Part shown: positions 1 through 8,560 of the stretch, in pieces
How the letters are laid out: the number at the start of each line of letters is the position of its first letter
Numbering within the stretch: position 1 is the stretch's first letter
Assembly (NCBI GenBank): GCA_003663535.1
Contig: QMUE01000003.1
Coordinates: forward strand, 1-16,883
Origin: Thermococci archaeon
Lineage (GTDB): Archaea; Methanobacteriota_B; Thermococci; Thermococcales; Thermococcaceae
DNA: 16,883 nt
Reading direction: 5' to 3'
Notes under the pieces: model-generated
What the model saw: only the letters and a program-made list of their open reading frames with translations
Told to the model about the DNA's origin: nothing
Database searches by the model: none
Program-made: the position numbers and the translations under genes

Positions 1-150
1 CTTTTCATCACTCATTGGCTTATCCATCTCGCTCATTAAATCTTTAACTTGGAAGAACCAAATAATATCCTCAGGCTTTTCCTTTATGGCCTTGGCAAGG
101 CCGCCAACAATTGACTTAAACACCTTTCGGTCAGTGGTCTTAACAACCAT
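1..150 (-). CDS. Partial unrecognised protein, N-terminal 50 residues
   Basis: The minus strand is open from an ATG at 150 to the window edge, giving 50 residues that begin MVVKTTDRKVFKSIVGGL and end near KPMSDEK; the rest lies outside the window. The start is supported by GGTGAG at 155-160 on the coding strand, four bases before the ATG, and a TATA-like TTTAAGA lies about 40 bases upstream. The peptide is charged and probably helical, with no signal peptide or membrane segment. I do not recognise the family. It lies outside the tRNA-Phe island, so it is probably the normal chromosomal neighbour upstream of the tRNA locus. I am fairly sure it is coding and cannot say what it does. Confidence 0.6.
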   Translation of the reverse strand, partial: MVVKTTDRKVFKSIVGGLAKAIKEKPEDIIWFFQVKDLMSEMDKPMSDEK

Positions 151-329
151 TAAACTCACCACTCTAATCTTAGCATTCCAATACTCTTAAACTTTAGGCT
201 CATTCACCTTCGATGATTTTGGATATAACATATTATCAGGATAATTGGATATCCTCCCTGAAGTCATTTAATTCTGGTGCTCTGATTTTCTTTTCTTCTA
301 GAATTTTACTCCGGCGAGAAGGACCTTAA

Positions 330-362
330 GGCTGAAACCATCCAATAAATAGGGTTTCAGCC
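330..362. other. Perfect 10-bp inverted repeat in gene-free stretch 151-446
   Basis: GGCTGAAACC at 330-339 and GGTTTCAGCC at 353-362 are exact inverse complements around a 13-base loop. It lies in the roughly 300 bases between the minus-strand gene and the left repeat, where I see no other gene. It could be an RNA hairpin or a protein-binding palindrome. No T-run follows on either strand to make it a clear terminator. GGATAT/GGATAA/TTATCC motifs also occur in this stretch at 221, 239, 247 and 424. Confidence 0.35.
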
Positions 363-446
363 CTTATGTTTCCCCTTTCTTTTCTGAAGTATTCTCAGCA
401 ACTTAAGTCTGACGCCCTATTGCTTATCCTAACAGTGCCAATATCT

Positions 447-671
447 CAACCGTAAAATTTAAAAACTCGGATTTGGCATACGTATTTGAACTCAAACATA
501 CGTATACAGCAGTCAATCAGAAGCATCAAATAAGTGGCGACAAGTCCGCCAGTGTGTAAAACTCCAGTAAACTGCCTTTAATCAAGGTAAAAACAATTTA
601 AGTGGCTGTTTAAAGCAATTGAGAGCGGAGCGGTAGCTCAGCCTGGGAGAGCGCCGGACTGAAGATCCGGG
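447..671 (+). repeat. Left copy of 225-base tRNA-Phe flanking repeat
   Basis: This stretch aligns without gaps to 12917-13141 at a constant offset of 12470 bases. By hand count about 128 of the first 184 positions match (about 70 percent), and then 631-671 match 41 of 41. Shared elements include AAATTTAAAAAC at 456-467 (TATA-like), ATACGTA at 478-484 with its inverse complement TACGTAT at 499-505, and the tRNA promoter box (TTTAAGTGG here, TTTAAATGG in the right copy). The copy ends inside the tRNA, just past the anticodon stem. Confidence 0.85.
627..671 (+). pseudogene. Truncated tRNA-Phe (5' half), island left junction
   Basis: Positions 627-671 carry the acceptor 5' strand, the D arm and the whole anticodon arm of tRNA-Phe (anticodon GAA at 661-663). 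After CCGGG at 667-671 the sequence leaves the tRNA, so the variable region, T arm and 3' acceptor are missing. The only difference from the complete gene at 13097 in the shared part is an A at 629, where the intact gene has G (tRNA position 3). It cannot make a functional tRNA. Its place at the start of the island, with the complete gene at the far end, identifies it as the residue of the original integration target. Confidence 0.9.
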
Positions 672-805
672 AATTCTCGCAAAAGGAACCCTCCAAGAAG
701 CACAATTAAAAATTAAGCCTTCTAAATAGAAAACATTTTTACAGGGCTTTAAACTTTCAAAAAGCTAAAAACCACTTTTTAACTCCCATTAGAGCAAATA
801 TAAAA

Positions 806-1024
806 ATGAATTCAAGAACAAGCCACATAACCTTTCCATTCCTTTTGAAAAAGATTTTTCTCAAACTTTTTTCAGATGAACTGCTTCACGCTTTAGTTGA
901 ATTACTTGAAGGTAAGGGAGTTTTCTAAAGAAGAACTACACGAGGCTAAAACACAAATTGAGTCATTCCAAGGGGATGTCAAAGGCATCCTGACAATATC
1001 CAAAAATTATATATTCACTAATTG
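806..1024 (+). pseudogene. Small unrecognised ORF with a frame break
   Basis: An ATG at 806 opens a 40-codon frame that stops at 926-928 and encodes a hydrophobic stretch followed by LLHALVELLEGKGVF. A one-base shift at about 925 gives the continuation SKEELHEAKTQIESF and on to a TGA at 1022-1024. The junction reads like the common archaeal small-protein pattern of an ALVELL helix, a KGV turn and a KEEL helix, which is why I join the two frames. AAATATAAAAATG places a TATA-like box directly against the ATG, so transcription from this start is doubtful. The function is unknown. It may be a decayed gene at the island's left end or a chance reading. Confidence 0.3.
1007..1015 (+). promoter_or_regulatory. 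TATA box for first GH99-like lipoprotein gene
   Basis: TTATATATT is centred about 27 bases before the ATG at 1038. In archaea that distance places transcription initiation at the start codon, which fits the lack of a clear Shine-Dalgarno sequence there (leaderless mRNA). Confidence 0.5.
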
Positions 1025-1037
1025 AGTAAATAATACC

Positions 1038-2793
1038 ATGGATGAAGATAGAGACGAGATAGATGAATATCTAGATGATAAAACCTTTTTGCTTAAAAAA
1101 ACCCAAACAACAGAAGAAGGTTAGAGAGAATAAAAGAAGTTGTCAAAGAAGAATTTGACACAAGCTTATATGAGTCAGTTATTGAAGCTCTCGAATTTAA
1201 TAGTGAAGATTTAGAATTCGATTTATTCTCTGGTATTAAGAAAATAGCTCCTTATGCTATAGCTGGTATTCTTCTGGCTACCACTGCCGCTAGTGGATGT
1301 ATTTCTCCGGTAAATCCAAACCATACGAATACAACCTCTAGCATAACAACTTCGTCCGATGGTATAAATCAACAAACAACTACAACATATCCCGCAACGA
1401 ATACAACTATTATGACACCCCCCATAGAGAAGGATAGTAACCCACCATTAATAAAAGATTTTAACTGGAGTCCAACTAAAGTTGTGTGGGATAAAGTTTA
1501 CGATATAGAGGTTAGTTTCACCGTTGAGGATGATAAAACACGGATAAAGTATGCTGAACTTCGCTTTATCCCCGTAGAGTACGAGTACTTCATCACTGAC
1601 TACGGGATGAGACCAGAGGATTATCCAAAAGTCTTTCCACCAGATGAAAAAAGAATTTACGAGTTAAAACCATTGGATGGCGAGTTTGATGAACGCACTG
1701 AGGAGTTTAGTGTGAATATAAAAAACATAACTGGTGGTAGAGAATACATGATAATCATAATCGCAGAGGACAAAGCAGGGCCCACCCAAAAATTCGAGTA
1801 CAAAACCCCTTATATCAGACAATACGAAAATTTTGCTAAACAAGATAATACAACTGTTGGAGTAGTGTATCTGTTGTGGTGGGGTAAAGATAATAACTGG
1901 AATGATTATAAAGGGGAAGATAGACCGCTTCTTGGTTTTTATTCGTCTAAAGATCTATTGTGATAGATAAGCATATCGACTGGGCTACTGGGTATGGAAT
2001 AGATTTTTTCCTGATTAACTGGCCTGGAAGAGGTGGCTATCAAGATGAGGCATTAAAAATATTTTCAGATTCTTATTTAGTGAGAAGAGGTGATATAAAG
2101 TTCGCAATGCTTTATGAGTCGATTTGGAGACTTAGAGATTCGAATCCTGGGTGGAATCTCCCTGATTCTTATAATGTTGAAACTTTGAAGAGAGATTTCG
2201 AATATATTTTAACCGAATATGGTAATAACCCAAGCTATTTGAAAATAAACAGGAGGCCGTTTCTCTACATTTACGAAGGAAAAGGTTTTTTTGGTGATAT
2301 TGATATGATAACCAAAATTAAAGAAAAGTTCGGTTTATTCCTCGTAAGCGATCATGCCCATCCATTAGCAGATCCTTCTACTGTCTTTAGAGGATCTGTA
2401 TGGGGTGATGTTGCAAATAAATTTGATGCGATCATGCCTGGTGGTGGTGTTTACGTACCAGAAAAGGTCGCGGAATGGGAATCTTATAAAAGAGAAGGTT
2501 TTCAAAAGTGGAGTATTTTTTGTCAAAATCATGGCATTATTTTCATTCCCGATGTGACAGTTGGTATATCATATAAGCATTGTCCTTGGGGAGAAAAGGA
2601 TTGGCCTCCGGTCATACGTTCAACCGAAAAGTTCAGGGAAAGAATTTTAACAGCTCTTTTGTTTGTTGATAAAAACATCCCGATTTTAGTTATAAGCGAA
2701 TTTAACAACTTTTTTGAGGATGCTTATATAGAACCATCCATAATAGATTCATTTAATTATCTAAATGTTTTAAAGGCGGTGTTAATGGATTAA
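1038..2793 (+). pseudogene. GH99-like glycosidase lipoprotein 1, two frame breaks
   Basis: Three reading-frame segments form one product. The first runs from ATG 1038 (MDEDRDEIDEYLDD) into an A7 run at 1095-1101. One extra A is needed to enter the second frame, which holds a helical region, a hydrophobic signal and lipobox (AIAGILLATTAASGC, Cys near 1300), an Asn/Thr-rich linker, and an Ig-like domain encoded at about 1440-1830. A second break near 1955, where alignment to the paralog at 8561 shows one missing base, leads to the frame ending at 2793. That frame has GH99/GH71-like landmarks: HIDW..GYGIDFFLINW, NPSYLKINRRPFLYIYE and SEFNNFFEDAYIEPS. GH99 enzymes are endo-acting mannosidases or mannanases; the substrate here is unknown. 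The middle frame has no ATG, GTG or TTG before the signal peptide, so slippage, sequencing error or decay must be invoked. The roughly 70-residue tail before the signal is odd. Confidence 0.7.
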
Positions 2794-2810
2794 ATTCGAT
2801 TTTATTCGCC

Positions 2811-2918
2811 ATGTTGGTCTCTCTGGCGTTAGTATTGAATAACAGGGAGGTGGCTCTTAGAACTAATATCAGCCAGAATACATATATGAGCAAAAAATTT
2901 TTACGAAGTTTATCATAA
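2811..2918 (+). other. Possible 35-codon ORF or gene remnant
   Basis: Between the glycosidase and beta-helix genes an ATG at 2811 opens 35 codons (MLVSLALVLNNREVALRTN at the start) to a TAA at 2916. It has a short hydrophobic start like a truncated signal segment. No ribosome site precedes it. It may be the remnant of a membrane or secreted protein, or chance. The strong GGAGGTGG at 2846-2853 lies inside it and has no usable start codon after it. Confidence 0.2.
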
Positions 2919-2952
2919 TATCAATGAACAACTACAGCAAGGACGTGATATT

Positions 2953-5900
2953 ATGAAAAACATCAGAAAGAAGTTTGCTGTAGTATTAGTTCTACTGGTA
3001 AGTTTGAGTTATTTGAACGTGGTAAGCGGAGAATCCTACAATGAAACCCCAACCCATGAGCCAATAATCATAATAGGAGATGACAATTTTACATCTGAAA
3101 ATGGGGTTATTGGCGGTTCGGGAACAAAGGAAGATCCATACATAATCGAAAACTGGGTGATAAAAGCAAATGAGACAGCACCGTACGATATGGGCACTGT
3201 TGGGATTTTCATTGCCAATACTACAAAATATTTCGTCATAAGAAACGTTACGGTTTTTGGTGGAGACTGGGGAATACTCCTTGATAATGTCAGCAATTTT
3301 GTTATTGAAGACAGCAAGTTCTATGACATAAACTGGTATGCGATTGTTGCAGGCGGAGTTATACAAGGGAGCTTGGCATTTAACGGCACAATCAGAAACA
3401 ATGAAGCGTGGAATATTGGTTCATTTGTGTATGCGGAGGGGTCAAACTTTCTCGTAGAGAGCAACTATGCTCATGACTTGGAAGCGAAAAGTGGTTCAGG
3501 AGTAATTGGTATTGAAATAGTCTCAAATGATAGTTTAATTAGAGACAATATTATTGAGAACATAAACGGAAGACAAAAATCATACGCAGATGGAATACTA
3601 GTAATCCTCTCTGCAGAGAACGTAACGATTCAAAACAACACAATCCACAATATCTATAATATCACTTATGGAGAAGGGATAACATTGTACACAACAAATG
3701 CTAACAGCACACTTGACAAGATTCAGATAATTGGCAATTATATTAATAATATTAGTGACAACGGAATTGACATAGATGGACACAATGGGGGAATAATAAA
3801 TCATGTTATAGTAGCAAATAACACTGTTAACAACTGCTACTGGCGTTCTGTTCTTGTTTATTATACTCATGGAAACATCACCATTGCAAACAATACCTTG
3901 AGCGATAATGAACATCATGGCATTGGCATTGAGCATTCAAGTAACATTACCGTAATGGACAATGAAATTTACGGAAGCAAAAACCGGGGAATCTACATCT
4001 TAAACTCAACAGCCATTCATATTGTGGGCAACAACATTCATGATAACCCTGAAGGAATCAGAATTGAAGAAGGTTCTGGTGATGCATACTTAGAAAGCAA
4101 CTGGCTTCACTCAAACAACCATGCTATACTCATTTTTGATTCCCCGAATGCCACCATGAAGTCAAACACTCTTGAAAACAACAGCTATAACCTTGGCATA
4201 TGGGCGGGAACGAACGTGGAAGGGTACCTTCACCACATAGACACCAGCAACACCATAGATGGAAGACCAATTTATTACTGGGTTGGAGTTGAGAATGAGG
4301 GGATTCCTCAAAACGCGAGCTTTGTTGGACTGATAAACTGCCGCAACATAACCGGTGAAAATCTGCAATTGGAGCATGAGGGAAGGATACTCATAGTAAA
4401 TTCTACGGGGGTAGCCATCGAGAATAGCGTTCTCCAAAACAACGAGTTTGCTATGGATATAGTTCTCTCCAAGGATGTTATCTTTAAAAATGTCAGCATA
4501 CTGGACACCGACAAAACTGCCGTGTCCGTTTTCAGCTCTGTCAACGTAACTTTAACCAACATAACAGTGGCCAGTGCCGGATTGGATGGAGGGTATTTCA
4601 ATGATGTCTGTAATTCCAGCATACTTAACAGTGAAATATCGAACGCCTCAAACGGGATTAATCTCCACTATTCGACACACAACACAATTCAGAACAACTC
4701 CATCCACCACAATAGCGATCGCGGCATCGCCCTCTGGGATTTCAGCGAGGATAATGTAATCGAGAACAATGATGTTTATTCGAATGGAAACATTGGAATC
4801 TCACTCGATGCTGGAAACAATACTGTAGAGGCCAATAAGGTTCGTGACAATGAAGAAGACGGAATAATATCAGCTAACGCTAATGGAAACCAAATAATAA
4901 GAAACGAAATATATGGCAATCTTGCTGGTGTAAGGTTCTGGAACTCTAACTACACTCTGATCAGCACCAACGAAATCTATGACAACCGTGAGAATGGCAT
5001 AAGCTCCGATAATTCGTTCAACGCTGTTATTCAGAACAACACCGCATACGGGAATCAGGAGAATGGCATTGGATTCTGGAGGTCAGGAAACTTCAGCGTT
5101 GTTGGAAACACTGTGCACGAGAATGGGTTTGCGGGAATAGTAAGTGGACACGGCTCGAACGCCACCCTTAGGGACAATGTAATTTTCCAGAACAACGCCA
5201 GCGGTATTGAGATCTGGGAGGGCTCCCAAGTGAAAATTTTTAATGCGACAGTTTACAGAAATGCTCATGCAGGCATCGTTGTTATCCATCCCGGAACTTT
5301 TGCATGGATTGAAAACAGTACAGTTTATGAAAATACATGGCGGGGTATTGAATTCCACGATGGAGGATATGGAACAGTCAAAAGTTCAAGAATATTCAAC
5401 AACTCAATAGATGGAATTTATATTCTCAATACATCCAGTGTAACAATAATTGAGTCTAACATCAGTAATAATAATGCATGCGGAATCGCAGCAGATTACT
5501 CCTCAAACATTGTCATTAGTGAATCAGTGATTCTAAAGAATAGTGGAGGAAGCGGAATTGGGCTTGATAGCGTCACAGACTTTGTCATAACTGGCTCAAA
5601 TATAGAGGGAGATGTTTCATATCCACCGATTGCAATAGACAATTCAATAAACGGACTAATTTACATGAACGACATAAAAATAATAAACGATCCTGTACAT
5701 ATTAAAAACTCCACCGTTCAGTGGAACTCTCCTGCTCCCTTGAAATACCTCTATAATGACCAGAATTTTACGAGTTATCTCGGAAATTACTGGGACAACT
5801 ATAATGGAACAGATGAAAATGGGGATGGCATTGGAGATACACCTTGGATTATCGACTCAGTAAATAAGGATGAATATCCTCTGATCGAGCCACATGAAAA

Positions 5901-7071
5901 ATACGAAGTTATTCTAGAGAAAAATCCCCCACATGTCAATATAATCTCACCAATTGGAAAAATATACAACACAACCACAATTCCAATAAAACTCAACATC
6001 ACTGATGAGAGTGCAATTGAAGAGGTTACCACATTCCTTAATGAAAAACAAATTGGATTAATATATAATTCCACATCAGGGTTGTATGAAAACACAACGA
6101 TAGCATTCACAAACGGCTCTTATGTTTTGAATGTTTATGCAAAGGATGCGTATGGAAATCTCGGTAGCGCTGAGATTTACTTTGTTGTTTATATTAATGC
6201 CGAGGTCAAAGAAGTGCAAGTTAACAACGAGACTAGCGTAACCATTGGAACCTTCGGAGGAATAGCCAACGTTACTGCTGAGAATAACACAATTATCGCA
6301 AACGTTTCTACCTCAACAGGAATAGTTCACGTTGAAGTTCCTATTGTGAACAACATCTCGTCTGTGGTGGTTAATGTAACTGCAGTTACCGAAGTAGCAA
6401 GTGGTGAAAGCAATGTCAGCCTCGTCGCTGGATGGGGCAGTAGGATAGTCTCTTATGATGTGCAAAAGACAAAGCTCGGGACAGAGAACAACAAGGAGAC
6501 GTACGCTGTTACCTTAAAAGCAAACGTTACCCTTGGTGAGAATGGTGTTGCAGTTGTTGCGCTGAGGGACATAAACATAAGTACTGTGTACATCTGGAAG
6601 AATAGCCAGAAGATTGAACTCACCACTGATAGGAGCAACTCTCTTGGCTACTACTACAAGGAGGGTAGTATGGTCTTTGTCGTCCTTAAGAAGGATCCCG
6701 TGATTGAGGCCAAGGGTTACTTTGAGATTACACTTCCTCCAACGAAGAAGGAGAAGAGAAGAGGTTCAATTGTAGCTCTCAACTTCCTCGGCTACCGGTG
6801 GTACAACAAGTATCTCAAAGAGTTCGAAGAACTCTACACGAAGGCTCTTGAAATGAACGTCAGCAATGAGACCCTCCAGCTGGCTCTCCAGTATAATGAG
6901 ACTGCCAGCAAGTACTACCAGAAGGCTCTTGAGCTCTCAAACGGCAATATTATTCTCCACCTTGGTGACGTCAGAATCCTTGCGCCGCTCAGAAAGGCCT
7001 ACCTTAACGAAATAAAGGCAGTGGAGATACTTAGGGAGGCTTTGGAAAAACTTGAGATCCAAGGTAGCTAA
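2953..7071 (+). CDS. Large secreted parallel beta-helix (NosD-like) surface protein
   Basis: The 1372-residue product starts at ATG 2953 behind GGACGTGAT (2941-2949). A signal peptide (charged MKNIRKK, then a hydrophobic core, cleavage probably after NVVSG) implies export. Residues from about 55 to 940 are repeats of the type NxIxxNxxxGIxI, typical of right-handed parallel beta-helix (PbH1/NosD/CASH) proteins. A segment GTDENGDGIGDTPWIID near residue 950, preceded by NYWDNY, is the usual NosD end motif. An Ig-like domain (PPHVNIISPIGKIYNTT, about 985-1080), a second beta-rich domain and a helical C-terminal segment of about 100 residues follow. N-x-S/T sequons are very frequent, as in glycosylated archaeal surface proteins. 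There is no C-terminal membrane anchor. Such folds bind or cleave polysaccharides or act as adhesins; no catalytic set can be assigned. The frame is intact, unlike its glycosidase neighbours. Confidence 0.85.
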   Translation: MKNIRKKFAVVLVLLVSLSYLNVVSGESYNETPTHEPIIIIGDDNFTSENGVIGGSGTKEDPYIIENWVIKANETAPYDMGTVGIFIANTTKYFVIRNVTVFGGDWGILLDNVSNFVIEDSKFYDINWYAIVAGGVIQGSLAFNGTIRNNEAWNIGSFVYAEGSNFLVESNYAHDLEAKSGSGVIGIEIVSNDSLIRDNIIENINGRQKSYADGILVILSAENVTIQNNTIHNIYNITYGEGITLYTTNANSTLDKIQIIGNYINNISDNGIDIDGHNGGIINHVIVANNTVNNCYWRSVLVYYTHGNITIANNTLSDNEHHGIGIEHSSNITVMDNEIYGSKNRGIYILNSTAIHIVGNNIHDNPEGIRIEEGSGDAYLESNWLHSNNHAILIFDSPNATMKSNTLENNSYNLGIWAGTNVEGYLHHIDTSNTIDGRPIYYWVGVENEGIPQNASFVGLINCRNITGENLQLEHEGRILIVNSTGVAIENSVLQNNEFAMDIVLSKDVIFKNVSILDTDKTAVSVFSSVNVTLTNITVASAGLDGGYFNDVCNSSILNSEISNASNGINLHYSTHNTIQNNSIHHNSDRGIALWDFSEDNVIENNDVYSNGNIGISLDAGNNTVEANKVRDNEEDGIISANANGNQIIRNEIYGNLAGVRFWNSNYTLISTNEIYDNRENGISSDNSFNAVIQNNTAYGNQENGIGFWRSGNFSVVGNTVHENGFAGIVSGHGSNATLRDNVIFQNNASGIEIWEGSQVKIFNATVYRNAHAGIVVIHPGTFAWIENSTVYENTWRGIEFHDGGYGTVKSSRIFNNSIDGIYILNTSSVTIIESNISNNNACGIAADYSSNIVISESVILKNSGGSGIGLDSVTDFVITGSNIEGDVSYPPIAIDNSINGLIYMNDIKIINDPVHIKNSTVQWNSPAPLKYLYNDQNFTSYLGNYWDNYNGTDENGDGIGDTPWIIDSVNKDEYPLIEPHEKYEVILEKNPPHVNIISPIGKIYNTTTIPIKLNITDESAIEEVTTFLNEKQIGLIYNSTSGLYENTTIAFTNGSYVLNVYAKDAYGNLGSAEIYFVVYINAEVKEVQVNNETSVTIGTFGGIANVTAENNTIIANVSTSTGIVHVEVPIVNNISSVVVNVTAVTEVASGESNVSLVAGWGSRIVSYDVQKTKLGTENNKETYAVTLKANVTLGENGVAVVALRDINISTVYIWKNSQKIELTTDRSNSLGYYYKEGSMVFVVLKKDPVIEAKGYFEITLPPTKKEKRRGSIVALNFLGYRWYNKYLKEFEELYTKALEMNVSNETLQLALQYNETASKYYQKALELSNGNIILHLGDVRILAPLRKAYLNEIKAVEILREALEKLEIQGS

Positions 7072-7073
7072 AT

Positions 7074-7099
7074 CTTTTTGGCCTTTTTCTTATTTTTCA
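7074..7099 (+). terminator. T-rich terminator after the beta-helix gene
   Basis: Right after the TAA at 7071 there are three T5 runs (7076-7080, 7084-7088 and 7093-7097) without a strong hairpin, the usual archaeal form of intrinsic terminator. The next gene is convergent, so a stop here makes sense. Confidence 0.55.
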
Positions 7100-7246
7100 T
7101 ATGGTTCTTAAGACAAAAATCCCTTTTTTCATTATGAATCTCCATGAAGAAGATGCATCGGGTTTGTTGATATGAGAAGAAGTGATATATAAAGACCCTT
7201 CAAGAGATGTTGATATGGTGAAAGGGTATTAGAAATCGCTCTCAAG

Positions 7247-8173
7247 CTATCTAAAATAATTGAAGAGATCGGATGAATATTGTTTTATAATTTTTAGGGT
7301 ATTATCATCGTTGAAAAATCTCTTCTCAACTCTTTCATTAATCCCCTTGTAGATTTTCATAACATATTTATCTATCGATTCAAGACCAAATCGATTATAT
7401 AATGCCACAAGAGGTGTATAGACATCTTGCTCATTTAAGTCATAATACAAATCATACCGATCTTTAGCTAGGATTTCAAGTGCTCTCACATATCTAAGGA
7501 TCTCTTCTATTCTTCTTTTCTTTTTATCCGTCAGATCGTTATTTGTCAACAAAAATAGCTTAGAGAAAATGTCAATATCAACAGCTCTCATTAGATAAGC
7601 TTCACACGCCTTATTTATCATTTCAGATTCATCCAAAATATTCTGGATCTCTTCATAGTATTTTCTTTCCATTAGCGGTATGTACGAAATCTCAATGAAG
7701 TATTTTTTCATTAGCAATTTGTTAGTCTTATCAGAATATTTAGATGAAAACTCAATTAGAAGTTTTGAATATAAAACCCACGAAAGACATTCTCTAATTA
7801 AACATTCTATTTTCTCCTCCCTGCTGGATTCATCAAGCTTTAAATCGCTAATATCATCAGCAGAATTCACAATCGCATCCAACACTATGGAAAGTTTTAA
7901 CACTTCATTATCGTAGTCAATTCCAAAACTATCTAATATCATTTTAACCGTTGCTGTCCTGACCCACTTTTTTCTATTGAACTCGTTACCGTAATTATTT
8001 CTTTCTTCTATTCTCCAATATTCTCCCATTTTTTCCAGAACTTTACATACGGAATATTCACTAGAAATGCCAAGTTCCTTTCTTATTTCTTCTTCACTTA
8101 TCCTTAATTCATCAATAATTCCTTTCCATATATCACAAAGTTCTTCCACAATTGTCTCTCTTTTCAATTCCAT
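7247..8173 (-). CDS. Divergent class I isoprenoid-synthase-like protein
   Basis: The product is a 308-residue, almost entirely helical protein without signal or membrane segment. Residues 106-110 read DDISD, preceded by VLKLSIVLDAIVNSA, which resembles the helix carrying the first aspartate-rich DDxxD motif of polyprenyl synthases. Residues 237-245 read KDRYDLYYD, followed by TPLVALYNRFG, resembling the second aspartate motif and the following TLPVLLAL helix. In that family the aspartates bind magnesium and prenyl diphosphate to make or modify isoprenoids; archaeal lipids are isoprenoid. The first residue of the second motif is Lys rather than Asp, and overall similarity is weak, so the protein could be a non-catalytic relative or simply an alpha-helical protein of unknown function. 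It is the only cytoplasmic-looking, minus-strand gene of the island. The start at 8173 has no ribosome site, but a TATA box lies 27 bases upstream, indicating leaderless mRNA. Confidence 0.5.
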   Translation of the reverse strand: MELKRETIVEELCDIWKGIIDELRISEEEIRKELGISSEYSVCKVLEKMGEYWRIEERNNYGNEFNRKKWVRTATVKMILDSFGIDYDNEVLKLSIVLDAIVNSADDISDLKLDESSREEKIECLIRECLSWVLYSKLLIEFSSKYSDKTNKLLMKKYFIEISYIPLMERKYYEEIQNILDESEMINKACEAYLMRAVDIDIFSKLFLLTNNDLTDKKKRRIEEILRYVRALEILAKDRYDLYYDLNEQDVYTPLVALYNRFGLESIDKYVMKIYKGINERVEKRFFNDDNTLKIIKQYSSDLFNYFR

Positions 8174-8195
8174 ATTCTATTAATGTTAAAATGAA

Positions 8196-8205
8196 GTATA
8201 AAAAT
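8196..8205 (-). promoter_or_regulatory. TATA box for the minus-strand isoprenoid-synthase-like gene
   Basis: ATTTTTATAC on the minus strand is centred about 27 bases before the ATG at 8173, which places initiation at the start codon. Confidence 0.55.
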
Positions 8206-8209
8206 CTTA

Positions 8210-8493
8210 TTGCTAAGGACAATGTTAAAGGCGCATCTAAAACCCGAGAGCTCCATATTACATGTTTCACTCATTACTGTTTTTGAAGTTATGTCAGAAG
8301 CCGTGATTTCAAATGGAGCATGAGGATACAATGCAGTAGACCCTCTACAACAATTTTGGGGACAATAACTGTAGTTTCGGTAAAAACAAGGATACCTTGA
8401 CACCGCCAATTATCAGATTGCTTAATGCTCCACTGCTTAGTCCTGTTAGTATCGTGTCCATTTCAAAAAGTTATTGGAATTGTATTATGGAGC
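8210..8493. other. Gene-poor stretch with a sequence partly repeated at 12833-12862
   Basis: No convincing gene is seen between the divergent promoters of the isoprenoid-synthase-like and second glycosidase genes. ACAATAACTGTAG followed by a GGTAAAAAC-type segment (about 8362-8390) and GCCAATTATC resemble the stretch ACAATGACTGTAG, AGTAAAAAT, GCTAATTGG near 12833-12862. The two may be partial copies of an intergenic repeat. The longest frame on the minus strand (8164-8409) is Cys-rich, has no ribosome site and overlaps the promoter, so I treat it as spurious. Confidence 0.3.
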
Positions 8494-8560
8494 GTTTTAA
8501 TTAACTTTTAACAATCACAATGTTTTTAGTTAGTTATGCTCAATCTTCTTTGGTGTTTGT

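Noticed and set aside
672..760. Integrase N-terminal fragment read antisense through the truncated tRNA
   Set aside because: An open frame exists on the minus strand across the junction, but no integrase motif could be recognised, so the claim is not supported.
5800..5850. Dockerin or copper-binding reading of GTDENGDGIGD in the beta-helix protein
   Set aside because: The motif is the ordinary end of NosD-type beta-helix repeats; there is no paired dockerin repeat and nothing shows copper binding.
3030..7060. CRISPR array or DNA tandem repeat within the beta-helix gene
   Set aside because: The recurring AACAAC/GGAAT patterns follow the protein beta-helix repeat with variable DNA; no exact repeat-spacer pattern.
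8164..8409. 81-codon minus-strand Cys-rich ORF
   Set aside because: It overlaps the start and TATA box of the isoprenoid-synthase-like gene, lacks a ribosome site, and has unusual composition; more likely noncoding.
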